A stretch of DNA of 52,520 nucleotides from Zygophlyctis sp. KS116. Taxonomy: Eukaryota > Chytridiomycota. The notes below the pieces were generated by a model. That model searched no databases, was not told the DNA's origin, and saw only the letters and a list, made by a program, of their open reading frames with translations. Shown in pieces: positions 35,413 to 45,793 of this stretch. Numbering within the stretch: position 1 is the stretch's first letter; the number at the start of each line of letters is the position of its first letter. Both the position numbers and the translations under genes were made by a program. The DNA is taken from assembly GCA_054661495.1 (NCBI GenBank), contig BAAFSQ010000051.1, positions 1 to 52,520 of the forward strand, read 5' to 3'.

Positions 35413-36298
35413 TCATATTTGATATGCCTTTTCGAATTCCGGCTTTGGAAATCCAGAAACTGATCCATCAGACCAAGGACCAGAATCAGAATTAAGACAT
35501 CCATTAATACAATTACATTTACCCCCATAAGTTTCTGGAAGATTTTCTGCATCAATAAACTTTAAAAGTTCTTTTTTATAGTCTGATCCCAAAATAGTAA
35601 TCTTGTTATATGTAACTTCATCCATCAATGGAGTTAATAGATACCAGACACTAGTAAAAAGCATTGGTGCATTAATGATAAACATTTTACCCAATATTTC
35701 TGGATAATAATTCTAGTTTTTTAATCTTTTTTAAAAAAATTACTTGAGCAATCACTGATACTTTTTTAATAGTATTAAATACGCTTGGGAAATCTGATAA
35801 TGCAACTCCTTGTAAGTCGAAAATTGAACATGTTTGCTCGATATACACATTTGCAGAAGCCGAACAGGCAACAAACCGATATTTTATCAGTTTTTCATAC
35901 TCGTACACAAATTGTCTGATTAAAGAATCAATGTCTATAATTTCCAAGAGTTTCTTGACATTAAGAGAACCTACTTGTTCAAAGTATACTGGACGACCAA
36001 ACTTGTCCTGTTTATGATAGAATCTTGGATAAAATTCTTTAACTTGTTTCCATTTAGGAAATATAAAGCTGGAGATTATATCTTCAACTCCAAATTCTAG
36101 CGCCCATTTTTCCTTTTCTACCCACATCTTTATAGCTTCATTCAAATCAAACTTTCTTGCCCTGAGAAATCTCAATAGACAAGAATCATCATGCATTGAT
36201 TTATCATATGCATTCTGAGCACCAAGTATAATTTTAAACTGATCAAGACAAGATACTTGTTCAGCAGTCAAATGGCCCAGGCGACCAAAAGTTTCCAT
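35413..36298 (-). CDS. SEC14-like CRAL-TRIO phosphatidylinositol transfer protein
   Basis: Exons 36298-35744 and 35712-35413 (31-nt intron) give 284 residues. The CRAL-TRIO N part has DDSCLLRFLRARKFDLNEA, the core has FYHKQDKFGRPVYFEQVG and SIFDLQGV, and the junction restores NYYPEILGKMFIINAP. Then LLKFIDAENLPETYGGKCNC is the SEC14 lid and hydrophobic end. Yeast SEC14 exchanges phosphatidylinositol and phosphatidylcholine to support Golgi function. The C-terminus is about 20 residues shorter than in yeast. Confidence 0.9.
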
Positions 36299-36341
36299 TT
36301 TAATTGATTTTATTCTGCTATTTTTAGCTACAAGTTTTGGG

Positions 36342-38169
36342 TCAGGTTGAATTTAGCGGCACTCTATGATTTGCATACCTGAGAATGAAATTTAGATTTA
36401 ATAGCAAAAACTCTGACACCCCTAAATTCATACCATCAGTAGATATATCTCCTCCTCCTCCAAAACAATTTGCTTTTGCAGAGGAAAGTTGTAAAATTCT
36501 TGTCCATAATTTACTGTTAGCTTGTAGATCAGAACAATGACCATTGGCAAGCTTTGATAAAACTACAGAGACATTATCCATTATTTCTCCATTGTTTGAT
36601 TCAAGCATCAGACTAAATTCACGCAAAAAAGATTGACTAGACTCCAAAAAGTTTATCTGCCAGTCTAAAATCAGCATGATAATATTTACCTCCATCAGAT
36701 GCCATGTTTAGACATATTCTGCTTAAAATGAGTAAACAGGATTGGTTAATAACTGCGAATTTTATGACAATTTCTAATCCTCCCATTTGCAAAAATGTCA
36801 TTTTTTTCTATAATTAATTTACAAAGAGAGTTTACAGTATCTTCAGAAATATCAGAAAGTATTAATTCAAGAGTATTATAGATGATTGAGTCATCATTAG
36901 ATCCCATTAGAATTATAAGGTTAAAGTAAAGACTACCCTTTTTATCTAATGACTCATATCTAAAAGTATATGCTTGATGGGCCAATGCAGATTTCTAAAT
37001 TTTAAGTTATATAACCTACCTGTCCTACTGATAAAGGACTATTTTTCATGAATAAAACTACATAATTTAAAAATCCATTCAAAACATTATTCCTTAGTTC
37101 AGAATCCATTTCAACTTTACAAAACTGAATGATACGTTCAAAAACATGATAAATGTTTTCAAATCTATCAATAGAAAATTTAAAATTTGGAGTTGCTAAT
37201 CCCATAACATCTCCTAAAATCTTAAAAAGTGGTCTAGAGTATTTCTAAAATTTTAAAGAAGAATACATACTTCACTAAAACCTTCATCATTCCAAGTTTC
37301 AGGTTGTTGAACTAAATCTTCAACCCCTATAGTTTGCGTTCCAATTACAGCCTTGATCCTTTTCTTTTTTGGTTTTTCACATTGTACAATATTTTGTGTT
37401 TTTAAAGCTAAAACACTATCTCGAAGTCTTTCATTCCTGTCACGTAACTTGCATCAAACTAATTAATCTTACTTGTTTGATTTGCTGTTCATAACTTTCA
37501 ATCTTGTCTTGAAATTCTTTTGAATTTTCAGCGTATAATTGATTCTTTCTACTTAATTTTAAAAATTACCTTTTCTCTTAAATTTTTGCTTGTACTGATA
37601 GCATCCTTTAATAGAAATTGCAGTCTTTTATTTTCTTTTGATAGATATTCTACTTCCATTTGTAATTCTTGTCTGATCCCATCGTATTCCTGTACTTTAA
37701 GTTTATGACCTAAACCTACACTCTTCATGTTATTTGTAATCTTTGTCAATTGAATGTCTATTTTCTTATCCATTTCAGTCTGAAATTTGAATTCGAGATC
37801 TAAAATCTTTTTTTCTTTTAAATAAAACTCTTTTTCCTTTTTCTTTAGAGCTTGAGATTTGTTCTATAATTATTTTTTCTTAATTTACTTTTAGTATTAT
37901 TGATAAATTGGATAATTCAGTCTGAATTTTCAATAAATAAAGTTTTTGATTCTCAATTTGTGTATTTTTGAATGTATTGTCGTATAATTCAGACTCCTGT
38001 ACTAATAATTAGATTAAAAGTATATTATACGTGATAGTTCCATTGAATGGTCGATTAAAGACGATACATTTACCGCATCAGCGCCCTTTTCCCATTATAA
38101 ATTGTGTTTTACCTTTAGAGAGCCATTAGATGAAATTTGGGAATTTATAGATATCAAATCATTCATCAT
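36342..38169 (-). CDS. Unrecognised protein: N-terminal coiled coil, helical C-terminal half
   Basis: Ten exons (38169-38113, 38085-38031, 38001-37889, 37863-37570, 37544-37473, 37447-37271, 37244-37020, 36994-36836, 36807-36690, 36664-36342) join in phase into 530 residues; introns are 25-29 nt. Residues about 35-235 form a coiled coil (QNQKLYLLKIQTELS, KKKEKEFYLKEKK, EYLSKENKRLQFLL, LRDRNERLRD). A basic KKKRIK patch follows, then about 260 helical residues (KYSRPLFKILGDVMG, VFERIIQFC, LNGFLNYVVLFM, LESSQSFLREF). The plan recalls ATRIP/RAD26-type checkpoint partners, but I see no diagnostic motif. The final stop at 36342 reads directly from the last exon. It diverges from the 7TM-RGS gene over 123 bp. 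Confidence 0.75.
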
Positions 38170-38292
38170 TGATGTATATAGGAATTATTAAAACGTAGTT
38201 TACTTGTGGACTGTACAAACGGAAAAATCAAAAGATGAAACGATTACGTCAGACCGGGTGGGAAAGCCAACATCTGTCCCACTCTTTTAAAA

Positions 38293-40699
38293 ATGTTAGT
38301 AATTCATGATGATTGGAGATCAAACTCATTCTCATTTACAATGGATAAGAGAATGGCAGTTTCAATCTTGACGATATTATATACTTTAATTTTTCTACCG
38401 GGAATCCTTTTATTTATAAGTGTCAGAAAAAACCACTATATAAATGGAAAACCAGTTAAACTTATTGTATTACAGTCTTTAGGGGCTTTTGTTTTGGGAA
38501 TCTATCAATTTTATGGTATATAGTGTAATTGGTAACTTTAGATTATGGATCCCGGTATTCAATATGTGCAGCTCAATTATGGGTCTTTCACTTTGCGTAT
38601 ATAATTTTGACTAATTTTAAGAGCTCTTTTTTACTTTACTCCAGTGATCTTTAGTAGTATTCGAGCTTTTTATCTTACTAGAATGGGTACAGAGGTATTA
38701 AGAGGATATGCTCAAGAAGAAACTAAATTGTTTTCTTCAGTTATTGGGAAAATGATTTATCATTCTTTAAATTCAGTTTATTTTAGAAAAAAGATTAAAT
38801 ATCCAGATGTAAAGAAATTGGAATTTCCTTTTTGGATGTCAGTTAATCTACGGAAATATCAGATCATAACTAGAATGGATGATTTATTTTTTATAATTAC
38901 TTTGATATTGACAGCTGCTATGCTTTGTGTAGCAGGAATCATTCAGGGTGTTGGGGTCTCGCATAGAGCTTATCCAATCCTTGATATAAATAATTGTGTT
39001 TCTGGACAGGATATCTATTTTGTTTATTCAGTTATTATTTTCATTATCTTGGTTCTTACTCCAATCGCTATAATTTCGGTTAGAAACGTTAAAGAAAATT
39101 ACGGACTGGTTTCAGAAGCAATTAATATTGGGGCCTTAAATATCTGGTTCATTGGCATGTATGTTGTTTGGATTGCTATTATTTATCCACAATATCCTCA
39201 AATTTATGTATGCATTATTGTAATTAAGAAATAGGAGAGATTCCCTGCTCAAGGCTGGATTATTATAATGACTTTGTTCACTTTTACGATTAGTGTGCTT
39301 TTGCCTATTAAAACTTCGTACTCAAGATCAAATATCTTATTTTACAATCGTGAAAACTTTAACAAAATGCTAACGACTCAACCAGAAGACTGGGACAAGT
39401 TTGAGGATGCTGTGATTGCAGATTTTAAATTTCCTCTACTTATTTTCGAATTGCATATTCAAGAATTACTAGAGCAAATTTATAATACATCAGTTCAAAA
39501 TAATGTCTTGTCGGATAACTTTGTAAAGGGACAGAACTACATCAAGTACTCTGAAATAATCAGAATTTACTTTTGTTTAGATTCTCCATTCTGTGTAAGA
39601 TTCAATTTTTTAATGCTCACAGCTTCCACTTACCAATTCTTGGCTGGATGAGATTCAACAAAAGTTGGTAAGCACAAAGATTACGGTGGGCATTTTCGAT
39701 GAAACTAGAAATTATGTGAATGATTCATTATTTGTGAATACATATTGTAGAGTCTTGCAGTTCCGTACAGTACAAGAAGAATCAATTCGGTCAATGTTCT
39801 GGCCAAGTAACCCACAATTTTTACTGTATCGCTATTTCTCTCGTGGATCAAAGGAATCTAAAGGATCAAAAGTATCAAGTTCTCAGAAAGATAGTAAACT
39901 TCCAAGTATTCCTACATTGGATCCAATTAAAACTGCAAATGAAGATGTTGAAAGTCCTGCTGACAATTTCAAATTTAACTCTAGAACCATCTCATCAATT
40001 TATTCACCATATTTGGAACAAGAATCGGAATTGCCATCTGCCGTTACGACTCATAGAATGTCATCACTTGATGATGATAATAGTCAGCAGATTGCGTTCT
40101 CTAAACGTCATAGCGTCTACCCAATGCAAAAAAGAAAGAATGATAGTTTATTTCAAACAGATTCCCTAATGGTAGAAGGCACGAATCAAAATTCTTCCCA
40201 ATCCTCGCCTATTGAAGAAAATGAAGATGATAAAGACTTTCAGCCATTGTCCGAAGTTCGAGACTCTATGGAAATTCATCATCGTACGATGAAAGAAGAC
40301 GAATCAGTCCAACCTACGCATATGATGGATCGTAAATCTTTCACTGCTATTAATATTGAGAATGATGAATCAAAACAAGTTAATTCATTGATCAAAAAGT
40401 ATCAGACTGACTCTTATGCAAGTGAAACACGGGATTCATTAGGCGGACAAAATAGTATTTACTCTGATGTTTCTGGATCAGTTGATCCTTCAAGATCTAT
40501 TACCAGCTACTATCGTGAATCTTATGTCACAAGTATGGCAGAAAGTGACTTAACCTCTCCGGTTGTCACTCCGACAGAACTGCAACCTACTTCACCCAAC
40601 CCAGCGTCATCTGGTGCCAATCGTTCTAAAATCAGTGAAAGTAAATTGTCATCAGGCACTCGCCCCTATTTTGTGATTGAAGAAGGAGAAGGCAATTAA
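38293..40699 (+). CDS. Seven-helix membrane protein with RGS domain
   Basis: Five exons (38293-38515, 38542-38596, 38622-39207, 39235-39594, 39623-40699) give 766 residues. Hydrophobic helices are visible in AVSILTILYTLIFLPGILLF, LIVLQSLGAFVLGIYQFY, WVFHFAALFYFTPVIF, FFIITLILTAAMLCVAGI, IYFVYSVIIFIILVL, GALNIWFIGMYVVWIAIIY and GWIIIMTLFTFTISVLL. An RGS-like domain (about residues 310-440) follows: FNKMLTTQPEDWDKFEDAVI, LPLTNSWLDEIQQKL and IFDETRNYV. The long tail is Ser/Asp-rich and disordered. Such 7TM-RGS proteins accelerate GTP hydrolysis by G-alpha at the plasma membrane and may sense a ligand. The RGS core has a hydrophilic stretch not seen in canonical members. Confidence 0.8.
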
Positions 40700-41008
40700 T
40701 AAATATATTTCAAGATTCATTTAATGTAGTGAGGCCTACTATCGAACGAGTGCCATAAATCGGCAAGTGTTAGCGAAATCTCACATTTATATTGGTTTTA
40801 ATCTTAGCTTCTAATCATTGATGAGAAATCGCTGAAAAAAAAACCTTTTCAATCCTTGACCTCGACTTCATTTTTTTTTCCAAACGCCACACAACGCCAC
40901 ATTCCAGGAAAAACGCCGTTTGATCGTCGACTCCTAAAAATGTGTGACATGTTTGAAACGTCTCATTTAAAGTGAGACATGTAATAGTTTCAAATAGTAA
41001 AAAATTTA
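40700..41008. promoter_or_regulatory. Intergenic region with a nested inverted repeat upstream of CLU
   Basis: Gene-free 309 bp. It holds three copies of aacgcc (about 40893-40920) and a nested inverted repeat. The outer arms tttgaaac (40952-40959) and gtttcaaa (40987-40994) are a perfect 8-bp match; the inner arms gtctca (40960-40965) and tgagac (40973-40978) pair around tttaaag. It lies 14 bp before the next ATG and could form a hairpin in DNA or 5' UTR. Confidence 0.55.
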
Positions 41009-41221
41009 ATGACAAACAATAATATCCCTGCCAGATCTAATTCTATCGGACAGAGCACACCTATAAAAATATACTATCCTTTAATCAAACCTCATCAAAT
41101 CGCAACGTACATTATTAGGGGCGAATATTTAAAAGCAGCAGTTTTGAGAAACTGGGAACTGACTCAATCTAATACTAAATCTAATACTAGCTCCAACACT
41201 AAAAAATCTTTCAAGTGTTAG
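41009..41221 (+). CDS. Possible small protein immediately upstream of CLU (70 aa)
   Basis: An ATG at 41009 opens 70 codons ending TAG at 41221, only 14 bp before the CLU start. The N-terminal 45 residues look protein-like (IKIYYPLIKPHQIATYII, GEYLKAAVLRNWELT) and the rest is a Ser/Thr/Asn-rich TKSNTSSNTKK run. No family recognised. It could be a real small protein on the same transcript as CLU, an upstream ORF that tunes CLU translation, or an unusual 5' leader. Confidence 0.45.
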   Translation: MTNNNIPARSNSIGQSTPIKIYYPLIKPHQIATYIIRGEYLKAAVLRNWELTQSNTKSNTSSNTKKSFKC

Positions 41222-41235
41222 GTGAAGAAATAAAA

Positions 41236-44200
41236 ATGGCGGAAGCTAATTCTGATCTAAAGAATCTAGCTTTAAAAATTGATTTTCCTGAGAATCATAC
41301 ACTGAATCTGATTGTTCATCCTAATGCAACATTTCAAGATGTTAAAATCAGTGTATCGGATTCAAGTGATTCTCTTTCATACACTTGCTTTGATTTGAAA
41401 TTTGATGGAAAAGTTTGTGATCCAAAGGATGAGCTGAAATCGATTCAAGGACTAGTCGATGGGCTTTCACTACAATTGGTTCCAAAACTCTATAATGAGC
41501 ATGAGATCAGAGTTCATTTGTCTCGTTTTAGAGAAATTATGACGTTTTTTGAAACGCCCAGTCAAATGCATGGTTATGGAGCTAGTAAAACCATTTTTCC
41601 AGAAATTAAGGAATCAGATGTTTTGTCTTTTGAAAAATTTGAAAAATCTCTCAAGATTACTGATCTCTACAATTATAAGCCGACGCTGGTAGAAATTCAA
41701 TTATTGAAAAGTTTGGAAATGTCTGGTTGGAATCCGCCATCTTTTTCACGAAAAATGATGGGTGACTTGCTATATTTGAAAATTTTTACTCTAGAATCTC
41801 AAGTTTTTGAAGTTACAGCGTCATCAAAGGGATTTTTCGTAAATAGTTCTACAGATGGAAAGTTTGGTAGTCAAGGTGTTGGAGAAATTTATAACACTTT
41901 ACCCGCATTGTTATCTGAAATTAGTCCAATCTTTAAGGAGCAATATCCGATTTTGCATTCGGCACTTTTAAAAAGAGAGCCTTATGAATTTTTAATGGCA
42001 CCTTATCCTGTATATCCATGGTTAGTTCCTGGAAATACATTGGATTACGATTTTGATCACGGAAGAACTTTAGATTCTTTATTGATGGCTTCAGATGTGC
42101 TTGATACTCTGGCTTGTAGAGACTGGAATGAAGAATTGCAATCTGCACGTGAATTACCAAAAGGGACTGTTCATGAATGTGTTCTACGAGATCAAGCCAT
42201 TTCAAAGGCACATTCTGATTTTGTTGAAGCAGCTGTTAGAGGAGCTATTGGGATTGTTCATGAAAGTATTCCCCCTATAGAATCTTCTGATTCAGTTTAT
42301 ATTCATAATAATTTGTTCTTTTCTCAGATCAATGATCATTTGGAACATTTTGAAAAATATGGAGGATTTGAAGCCGCTCATGTAGGTCTTGGGAAGGATA
42401 TTGATGGAATTAAGCTCGTGTCTTCACTTGATCATGCTGGAATTTCTACTGTTGCAGCAGCAGTAATTGATTATAAAGGTATCCGTACAATAGCACAGAC
42501 AATTGTTCCTGGATTAATAAAGAAAAATAGCTGTGGAGAGACATCAGTAATATATGGTTGCTCGGGCGCAGATAAGACTTTCACAATTGATCAAGATTTC
42601 CAAGAAGAATTGAAAAAAGTTCAGGCAAATTTGAATTTGGAGGAACATAGTGTATACACTAATGAAGATGGATTGCAATGCTCTATAATCACATCAGTAG
42701 ACTCCAAAGGCGTTGTCGGCTCAGACTCAAGAAAATATTTATTGGACTTATATAGAATGACTCCATTAGATATTCAATTCATAGAAAACATTAGGCAAGA
42801 TACATTGGGAGAATATCCTCACGAACTACTATTCCTTCGGCCTGAGTTGTTAGAGGTTTACAAGGATACAAAGATCCGGGAATTGCTACGCAAGCATAAG
42901 GTATTTTTTACATTTTGATGAGTTTAGGATCATCTGGAAAGCAAGGATGTAAAAGATATCGAAATGGATATAATCAAAGATATTCCTCAGATGACATTCA
43001 ATGTAGACGCCTTTACAAAGAATTCCGCTGACGAATCTGGAAATGAAAACGTTCGTCAATTATCAATTTTCCTCAACGAAATCGTTTTGAGCCAGCTGGT
43101 ACTATACTTTAATTAATTTAAACTAGATCATTGAACTTGCAAATATGCCTACAAATATCCCAATAGACGGAGCTCAGTTAACAGCCACTTTGCATAATAA
43201 TGGCGTTAATATGCGATATTTGGGGAAAATAGCAAAACTCACAGAGGAAACTTTTACATTTATTCCAGATGTTAAATCACTGAATTATCTTAAACTGATT
43301 TGTGAAGAAGAAATGGTAGCTAGAGCATGTAAGCATATACTACGAAAACTGATGGCTTCTCTACCAATCATTTCTATTTCTGCCTGCATTTCACATTTTC
43401 TAAATTGTCTATTTTCAGATGGAATCAAGGAGATCAGTAATGAAATGGCTGATTTATCATTGAAGGTAATTAAATATTTTCTTAGTTTAGGAGGCCGGCT
43501 TCAATTGTTTCGAACAATTGAATTCAAAAAGTTTAAAGGATCAGATTATTGCAGAGGTCCAAAAAAGATTTAGATACGAAATATCTGAACAAAACTTATG
43601 TTCATCTCCGCTTTCATTATTAAGGTCAATTTGCATTAAAGTTGGTATCCAGTTAATGGTTAAGGACTACGATTTTTCTTCTGAACAAGTATTTGATACT
43701 GCAGATATTGTGAATATATATCCAGTTGTGAAACATTCGGAACCTCGATTGAATATCGCTGATCAAATCTTTCAACACGGTGCTGAATTATTCCGTAAAG
43801 GCACTAGTGCGATTGCCGAGGAGAATGCTTCTACAGAGGAAACCAAACTTACACATGAAGCCGATATGAAGCAGGGACTTGAACTGATGAAAGAAGCCGT
43901 TACAATTTTGGAGCAAGTTCGAGGTCCTATCCATCACCATACAGCTCGTGCTTTATCTCAGCTTTCTATATTTCTTGGAAAGACGATTAATTTGGAAGAT
44001 GCTATATTTTACCAAAAGAAGGCGGTTATTGCATATGAAAGATGTTTTGGAATTGATGACCCTGGAACTATTCAACAATATGTATGACGTTTAATTTTAT
44101 CTAAAATCATAGATGAATATGGCACAATTACAGATGAGCTGTGGGAAAGTAGTGTATGGGGTAGAGCTTGGACATCATGCCCTAGCCTTTGGCTTAATCT

Positions 44201-44622
44201 TGGCAGCAAACCGTCAACATTTAGATTTTGCAGTTCACATGGTAATTTTTGTTATTAAATTAAATCTAGACCAATCTTGGAACCATGTGTCAAAAAATCC
44301 CCAATATGCCTCTTGGAAATGAATTTTTATCTCTAGCACTTTCCAAAGTTGAAGATATATTCGGACCTGATCATCCAATGACTGTGTCAAGCGTTGAAAA
44401 TCTAATTCGAGGACTTTATTTGAGCTCTGAATTCCGAATTGCTCTTAAATTAGCAAAAAGAGTCTTTATAGTCAATGAAAAACGTTTTGGTGAAAAAGAT
44501 ACTCGATCTATTGAATCTAGAAATGTACTACATTCATTAACATCTAGAGCAGTTGAACAGGTAATTAAATTTTTTCTAAATTTCAAAAGGCACGTCATGA
44601 TAAACTGAAAGCCAATAACTAA
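41236..44622 (+). CDS. CLU1: CLU, clustered mitochondria protein (CLUH/TIF31)
   Basis: Seven exons (41236-42900, 42928-43098, 43127-43465, 43491-44081, 44113-44241, 44270-44560, 44590-44622) give 1,072 residues; introns are 25-31 nt. The ubiquitin-like N-domain comes first, then the CLU domain with RDWNEELQSARELPKGT and LRDQAISKAHSDFVEAAVRG, and DGIKLVSSLDHAG. Then HNNGVNMRYLGKIA, the CLU-central region, and a TPR region (EDAIFYQKKAVIAYERCFG, CFGIDDPGTIQQYMNMAQL). It ends with a short ARHDKLKANN tail. CLU binds mRNAs for mitochondrial proteins and keeps mitochondria distributed. It is shorter than animal CLUH (about 1,300) mainly in the C-terminus. Its stop lies 2 bp from the PEX11 stop (convergent). 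Confidence 0.93.
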
Positions 44623-44624
44623 AA

Positions 44625-45212
44625 TTATAATTTTTTTTGAATCAATTTAATTGTTCCAAGTGATCCTGAAACCAATCCAGACAAATTTTGCCAACCAGGA
44701 CTTGGATCCAATTTAAAAACATCAATTGAACAAAATATTAAATCAGCAAATAATTTTACCATTGAAATTTTCTTTAAATTATTAGAGTCTTCCTTTATCT
44801 TTTGTGAAAGATTGAAAATATCTATAATGATTGTGATAAACCACGATCTATCTGATATTGGTGTAGCAAACCTTATCCATTTTGAGTCTATCAAGTTTAA
44901 TTTCCCAAGACAGATAACATCATCTGCCACATCTGATACTAGAGATGCGATATTATTTACAGTATTTAAATCTAATTTTTCGAGACTTTGACTCTTAATT
45001 TCCAAGAGTGGATCTAATCCATTAGCCAAACGAACCATTTTCCTAGTCATTGACAATGTAGCAATTAATTCTGTCCGATTCTTTGAATTCCTAATCCAAT
45101 TATCAACTTTTAGAGAGTATTGCACAACTTTAAATAATTTATCACGTCCATCAGCTGTCGACAGAATCTGTTTAATAATAATCAAGAAGAAAACTGGTGA
45201 TTTTGGCATCAT
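44625..45212 (-). CDS. PEX11: PEX11-like peroxisome proliferation protein
   Basis: Intronless, 195 residues, start at the first of two adjacent ATGs. The family opens with LSTADGRDKLFKVVQYSLKV, then the RTELIATLSMTRKMVRL helix and FNLSQKIKED. A moderately hydrophobic stretch (about 110-165) and a basic C-terminal IKLIQKKL follow. PEX11 proteins insert amphipathic helices into the peroxisome membrane to tubulate and divide it. The first 14 residues are hydrophobic (SPVFFLIIIKQIL). It diverges from the small gene at 45400 across a repeat-rich 187 bp. Confidence 0.85.
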   Translation of the reverse strand: MMPKSPVFFLIIIKQILSTADGRDKLFKVVQYSLKVDNWIRNSKNRTELIATLSMTRKMVRLANGLDPLLEIKSQSLEKLDLNTVNNIASLVSDVADDVICLGKLNLIDSKWIRFATPISDRSWFITIIIDIFNLSQKIKEDSNNLKKISMVKLFADLIFCSIDVFKLDPSPGWQNLSGLVSGSLGTIKLIQKKL

Positions 45213-45243
45213 ACGTAATTAAGATTTCTGACAAGAGTTAACT

Positions 45244-45370
45244 GTTAACAGGTTTAACAGGTGTAGAGGTTTAACAAATGTGGAGGTTTAACAGGAGGGT
45301 CAAAGAGAGGGTGAATGCGAGGGTGAAAGAGAGGGTCAAAGAGAGGGTGAATGAGAGGGTCAAGAGAGGG
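45244..45370. repeat. Two adjoining tandem repeats: gtttaacag motif and G-rich minisatellite
   Basis: From 45244 to 45294 the motif gtttaacagg (with variants) recurs about four times. From 45292 to 45370 a G-rich array of gagagggt and gaatgagagggtcaa units gives about eight GGG runs roughly 9-12 nt apart on the plus strand. The block fills the promoter between PEX11 and the small gene at 45400. On the minus strand it can be read as a chance His-Pro-Leu-Phe repeat. Confidence 0.85.
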
Positions 45371-45399
45371 CACGGGCATTAATAGATTGAAAAAAGTGA

Positions 45400-45768
45400 A
45401 TGAATATTTCAAGTATTTGTCCTCCAACTCCGACTCCAACTCCAGATCCTTTCAAGAAATCTGAAAGATCTGAAAAGAAAATCAAGAAAAAGTCTGAAAA
45501 GTCATGGACCTCTTGGTCTAGATCTACTCCTTATTTGGCTACTCTTTTAGATCAAGAGTGGATCTCTTATGATAATTCACCTTTTGAACCTGATACCACA
45601 AAGATGGATGTATTATCTGCACTATGTTGTTCATTGTTGGATAAATCTGTTGTTGATCCCATGAATTTAGAAAATGTTAAATTGCCTTGTATTGATCCTT
45701 GGTTATACTCTGTCAAAGTAGAACCTCCTAAAAATAAATGGATGAAAGTCTCTTCTATTTTAGAATAA
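45400..45768 (+). CDS. Hypothetical protein with Pro/Lys-rich N-terminus (122 aa)
   Basis: Single exon from ATG 45400. The N-terminus has a PTPTPTPDPF run, then a basic patch (KKSERSEKKIKKKSEKS), then a more folded-looking half (SWTSWSRSTPYLATLLDQEW, MDVLSALCCSLLDKSV). It lies just 25 bp before the ERG24-like gene on the same strand. Family unknown. Confidence 0.5.
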   Translation: MNISSICPPTPTPTPDPFKKSERSEKKIKKKSEKSWTSWSRSTPYLATLLDQEWISYDNSPFEPDTTKMDVLSALCCSLLDKSVVDPMNLENVKLPCIDPWLYSVKVEPPKNKWMKVSSILE

Positions 45769-45793
45769 TTCTGAATAAAAAGTTTTTATATTA

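Noticed and set aside
42095-42280. Overlapping frames inside CLU
   Set aside because: The main frame carries the conserved CLU domain here, so the others are chance.
45254-45439. Minus-strand frame with a His-Pro-Leu-Phe-Asp-Pro repeat
   Set aside because: It is the G-rich minisatellite read backwards, with no fitting start context, and overlaps the promoter of the gene at 45400.
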